A stretch of DNA of 64,000 bases, taken from positions 186,001-250,000 of the forward strand of contig NZ_JBBEXE010000002.1 of NCBI RefSeq assembly GCF_037645805.1, read 5' to 3'. This DNA comes from Leptobacterium_A meishanense (GTDB lineage: Bacteria > Bacteroidota > Bacteroidia > Flavobacteriales > Flavobacteriaceae). The notes under the pieces were generated by a model. It did no database searches and was not told the origin of the DNA. It worked only from the letters and a program-made list of their open reading frames with translations. The stretch's first letter is position 1. Each line of letters opens with the position of its first letter. This document shows positions 62,585 to 64,000 of the stretch, piece by piece. The position numbers and the translations under genes were made by a program.

Positions 62585-62782
62585 TTATTTTAAACGTAGC
62601 TGTTGTTTTACGTTATTTTCATCACTTTCGTGGACTAGTGTTGAGTGTGTCAACGCCAGCTTACGCTTTTTTGATTTTTTTGTCAAGATATGACTTTTAA
62701 AAGCGTGTTTTCTTTTAATTTTTCCAGAGCCGGTAAGCTTAAACCGCTTCTTTGCGCTGGATTTTGTTTTCATTTTAGGCAT
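62585..62782 (-). CDS. rpmI: 50S ribosomal protein L35
   Basis: A 65-residue basic ribosomal protein. MPKMKTKSSAKKRFKLTGSG and KIKRKHAFKSHILTKKSKKR are characteristic. It lies between infC (58 bases upstream) and rplT (102 bases to its start), the widely conserved order. Confidence 0.97.
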   Translation of the reverse strand: MPKMKTKSSAKKRFKLTGSGKIKRKHAFKSHILTKKSKKRKLALTHSTLVHESDENNVKQQLRLK

Positions 62783-62840
62783 TTCTTCCTAGTTTTAATT
62801 ATTTCACTTAATCTATTCCTGAAAAATTACTCAGGATTTT

Positions 62841-63398
62841 TTATTTTGGCTTTTTAGGTGCTATGAACATGGTCATCCGCTTACCTTCTAGCTTTGGCAT
62901 TTGTTCTACTTTTCCTAGTTCTTCTAATTCAGAAGCCAATCGCAATAACAAGATCTCTCCTTGGTCTTTGTATACAATGGAACGGCCTTTAAAAAACACA
63001 TAGGCCTTTAACTTGGCTCCGTCTTTTAAAAAACGTTCGGCATGTTTCTTTTTAAACTCATAATCATGGTCATCGGTTTGTGGGCCAAAGCGAATCTCTT
63101 TTATAACAACTTTAGAAGCCTTTGCTTTCAATGCCTTTTCCCGCTTTTTTTGTTCATAAAGGAACTTTTTATAGTCCATTATTTTACAAACGGGAGGAGA
63201 AGCATTCGGAGATATTTCAACGAGATCTAATTCTAATTCATTGGCTTTTTCCAATGCTTTGTGTATTGAATATACACCTATATCTATATTATCACCAACC
63301 AATCGTACTTCAGAAGCACGTATTTCCTTGTTGATGTTATGAGGGTTTTTAATCTCTCTTCTTTGTTGTCGCCGATAATTACTTCTTCTTATTGCTAT
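62841..63398 (-). CDS. infC: Translation initiation factor IF-3, probable AUA start
   Basis: IF-3 prevents premature subunit joining and proofreads the start codon. The frame has no ATG or GTG at the N terminus; the first accepted start is a TTG at 63302 (LVGDN), which would remove the conserved N-terminal part. Reading upstream, the frame stays open to a stop at 63404-63402 and encodes AIRRSNYRRQQRREIKNPHN and on to INKEIRASEVR, the normal flavobacterial IF-3 N terminus. The codon preceding AIRR is ATA at 63398-63396. This gives 185 residues. Known IF-3 genes use rare starts such as AUU for self-regulation, so an AUA start is credible. Confidence 0.85.
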   Translation of the reverse strand: MAIRRSNYRRQQRREIKNPHNINKEIRASEVRLVGDNIDIGVYSIHKALEKANELELDLVEISPNASPPVCKIMDYKKFLYEQKKREKALKAKASKVVIKEIRFGPQTDDHDYEFKKKHAERFLKDGAKLKAYVFFKGRSIVYKDQGEILLLRLASELEELGKVEQMPKLEGKRMTMFIAPKKPK

Positions 63399-63437
63399 GG
63401 TTTACTTATTTTTATGCTGCTTACACAGCGTTAAACA

Positions 63438-64000
63438 TTAATTTTTAAAAGACTTACTTGTTTTTTTTATTTCATCATTAACAATTGCTGCAAATTCTTC
63501 AACAGAAATAGTGCCCAAATCTTCACCTCCATGCTTTCTTATAGCTATTGTATCATTTTCAGCTTCATTTTCTCCAACAATAATCATGTAAGGTATTTTC
63601 TTTAATTCAGCCTCTCGGATTTTTTTCCCTACGGTTTCGTTTCTATTGTCAACGAGGCCGCGAATTTCGTGATTTTCCAGTAAATTTAAAACTTTTTCAG
63701 CATATTTTTCATATTTCTCACTGACAGAGAGTATGATGGCTTGATCGGGTGTGAGCCATAAAGGGAAATTTCCACTGGTATGCTCCAATAAGATAGCTAC
63801 AAAACGTTCCATACTTCCAAAGGGTGCTCTATGGATCATTACCGGGCGATGTAGCTCATTGTCATTGCCTTTATACGAAAGGTCAAATCGTTCAGGCAAA
63901 TTGTAATCAACCTGAATAGTACCTAGTTGCCATTTTCTTCCGAGTGCGTCTTTTACCATAAAATCAAGTTTAGGGCCATAAAAAGCTGCTTCTCCGGTTT
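63438..64000 (-). CDS. thrS: Threonine--tRNA ligase, C-terminal part (cut by window edge)
   Basis: The class II synthetase for threonine. The frame stays open to the right edge, so the apparent Met at 63959 is internal: the residues before it read EAAFYGPKLDF, a known ThrS segment. Motif 3 is in APFGSMERFVAILLEH, and the anticodon-binding domain (about the last 110 residues) follows with FPLWLTPDQAIILSVS and GLVDNRNETVGKKIREAE. First gene of the operon continuing into infC, 39 bases from the predicted infC start. Confidence 0.95.
   Translation of the reverse strand, partial: TGEAAFYGPKLDFMVKDALGRKWQLGTIQVDYNLPERFDLSYKGNDNELHRPVMIHRAPFGSMERFVAILLEHTSGNFPLWLTPDQAIILSVSEKYEKYAEKVLNLLENHEIRGLVDNRNETVGKKIREAELKKIPYMIIVGENEAENDTIAIRKHGGEDLGTISVEEFAAIVNDEIKKTSKSFKN

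Noticed and set aside
1..64000. tRNA, rRNA, CRISPR, insertion sequences, prophage
   Set aside because: No cloverleaf-like tRNA ends, no regularly spaced repeats, and no transposase, integrase or phage genes were found on reading both strands.

Overview
The window is a 64 kb piece of an AT-rich chromosome from a member of the Bacteroidota, almost certainly the Flavobacteriaceae. The reasons are bacillithiol synthesis (BshC), the gene order rsfS-ftsH-LUD-cdsA-psd-ACBP, SusC-like TonB receptor architecture (STN plus carboxypeptidase-D-like domain plus plug), many short lipoproteins with a Cys at about residue 19, almost no Shine-Dalgarno sequences, and repeated TAnnTTTG promoter boxes, which are the -7 element of Bacteroidota promoters. 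Both window ends cut genes: lpxK at the left and thrS at the right. No tRNA, rRNA, CRISPR array, insertion sequence or prophage was seen, and no gene-free stretch exceeds 300 bases.

Left part (1-20 kb). After the lpxK end comes a minus-strand block: TPR hybrid histidine kinase, gap, lipA. An Nramp-like transporter is translationally coupled to an ECF sigma factor, followed by a small secreted Cys-rich protein and a second ECF sigma factor with its RskA-like anti-sigma factor. An aminotransferase-murB pair is followed by a PDZ aspartyl protease, a DUF1573 protein and valS. The membrane and protein quality block rsfS-ftsH-LUD-cdsA-psd-ACBP then runs on the minus strand.

Middle (20-45 kb). birA, pyrE with an SRPBCC protein, a NUDIX hydrolase whose start region is shared with pyrE, two M14 carboxypeptidases flanking bshC, a cysteine synthase-type enzyme, a LolC/E-type permease next to a DUF1343 (NamZ) muramidase, a YkgJ protein, an exported metalloprotease, queE, a tiny zinc-ribbon protein, an exported RidA, a HerA-like ATPase, a three-gene ABC efflux set (adaptor, permease, ATPase), a LOG-family protein, and an MCE (Mla-type) lipid transporter operon.

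Right part (45-64 kb). A nested palindromic intergenic repeat precedes an M13 peptidase, folD and ffh. A trans-envelope signalling cassette (ECF sigma, FecR, STN-bearing TonB receptor) is divergent from a large acidic lipoprotein built of two kinds of internal repeat. argS is divergent from a four-gene unit guaA-LysM protein-OsmC-DUF922, which ends at a perfect palindromic terminator. The window closes with the translation operon thrS-infC-rpmI-rplT, in which infC has no ordinary start codon and appears to begin at AUA.

Most genes are housekeeping. The least explained parts are the ECF-FecR-TonB cassette with its repeat lipoprotein, the Nramp homologue lacking the metal-binding DPGN and MPH motifs beside a sigma factor, the infC start, and the palindromic repeat near 45.2 kb.
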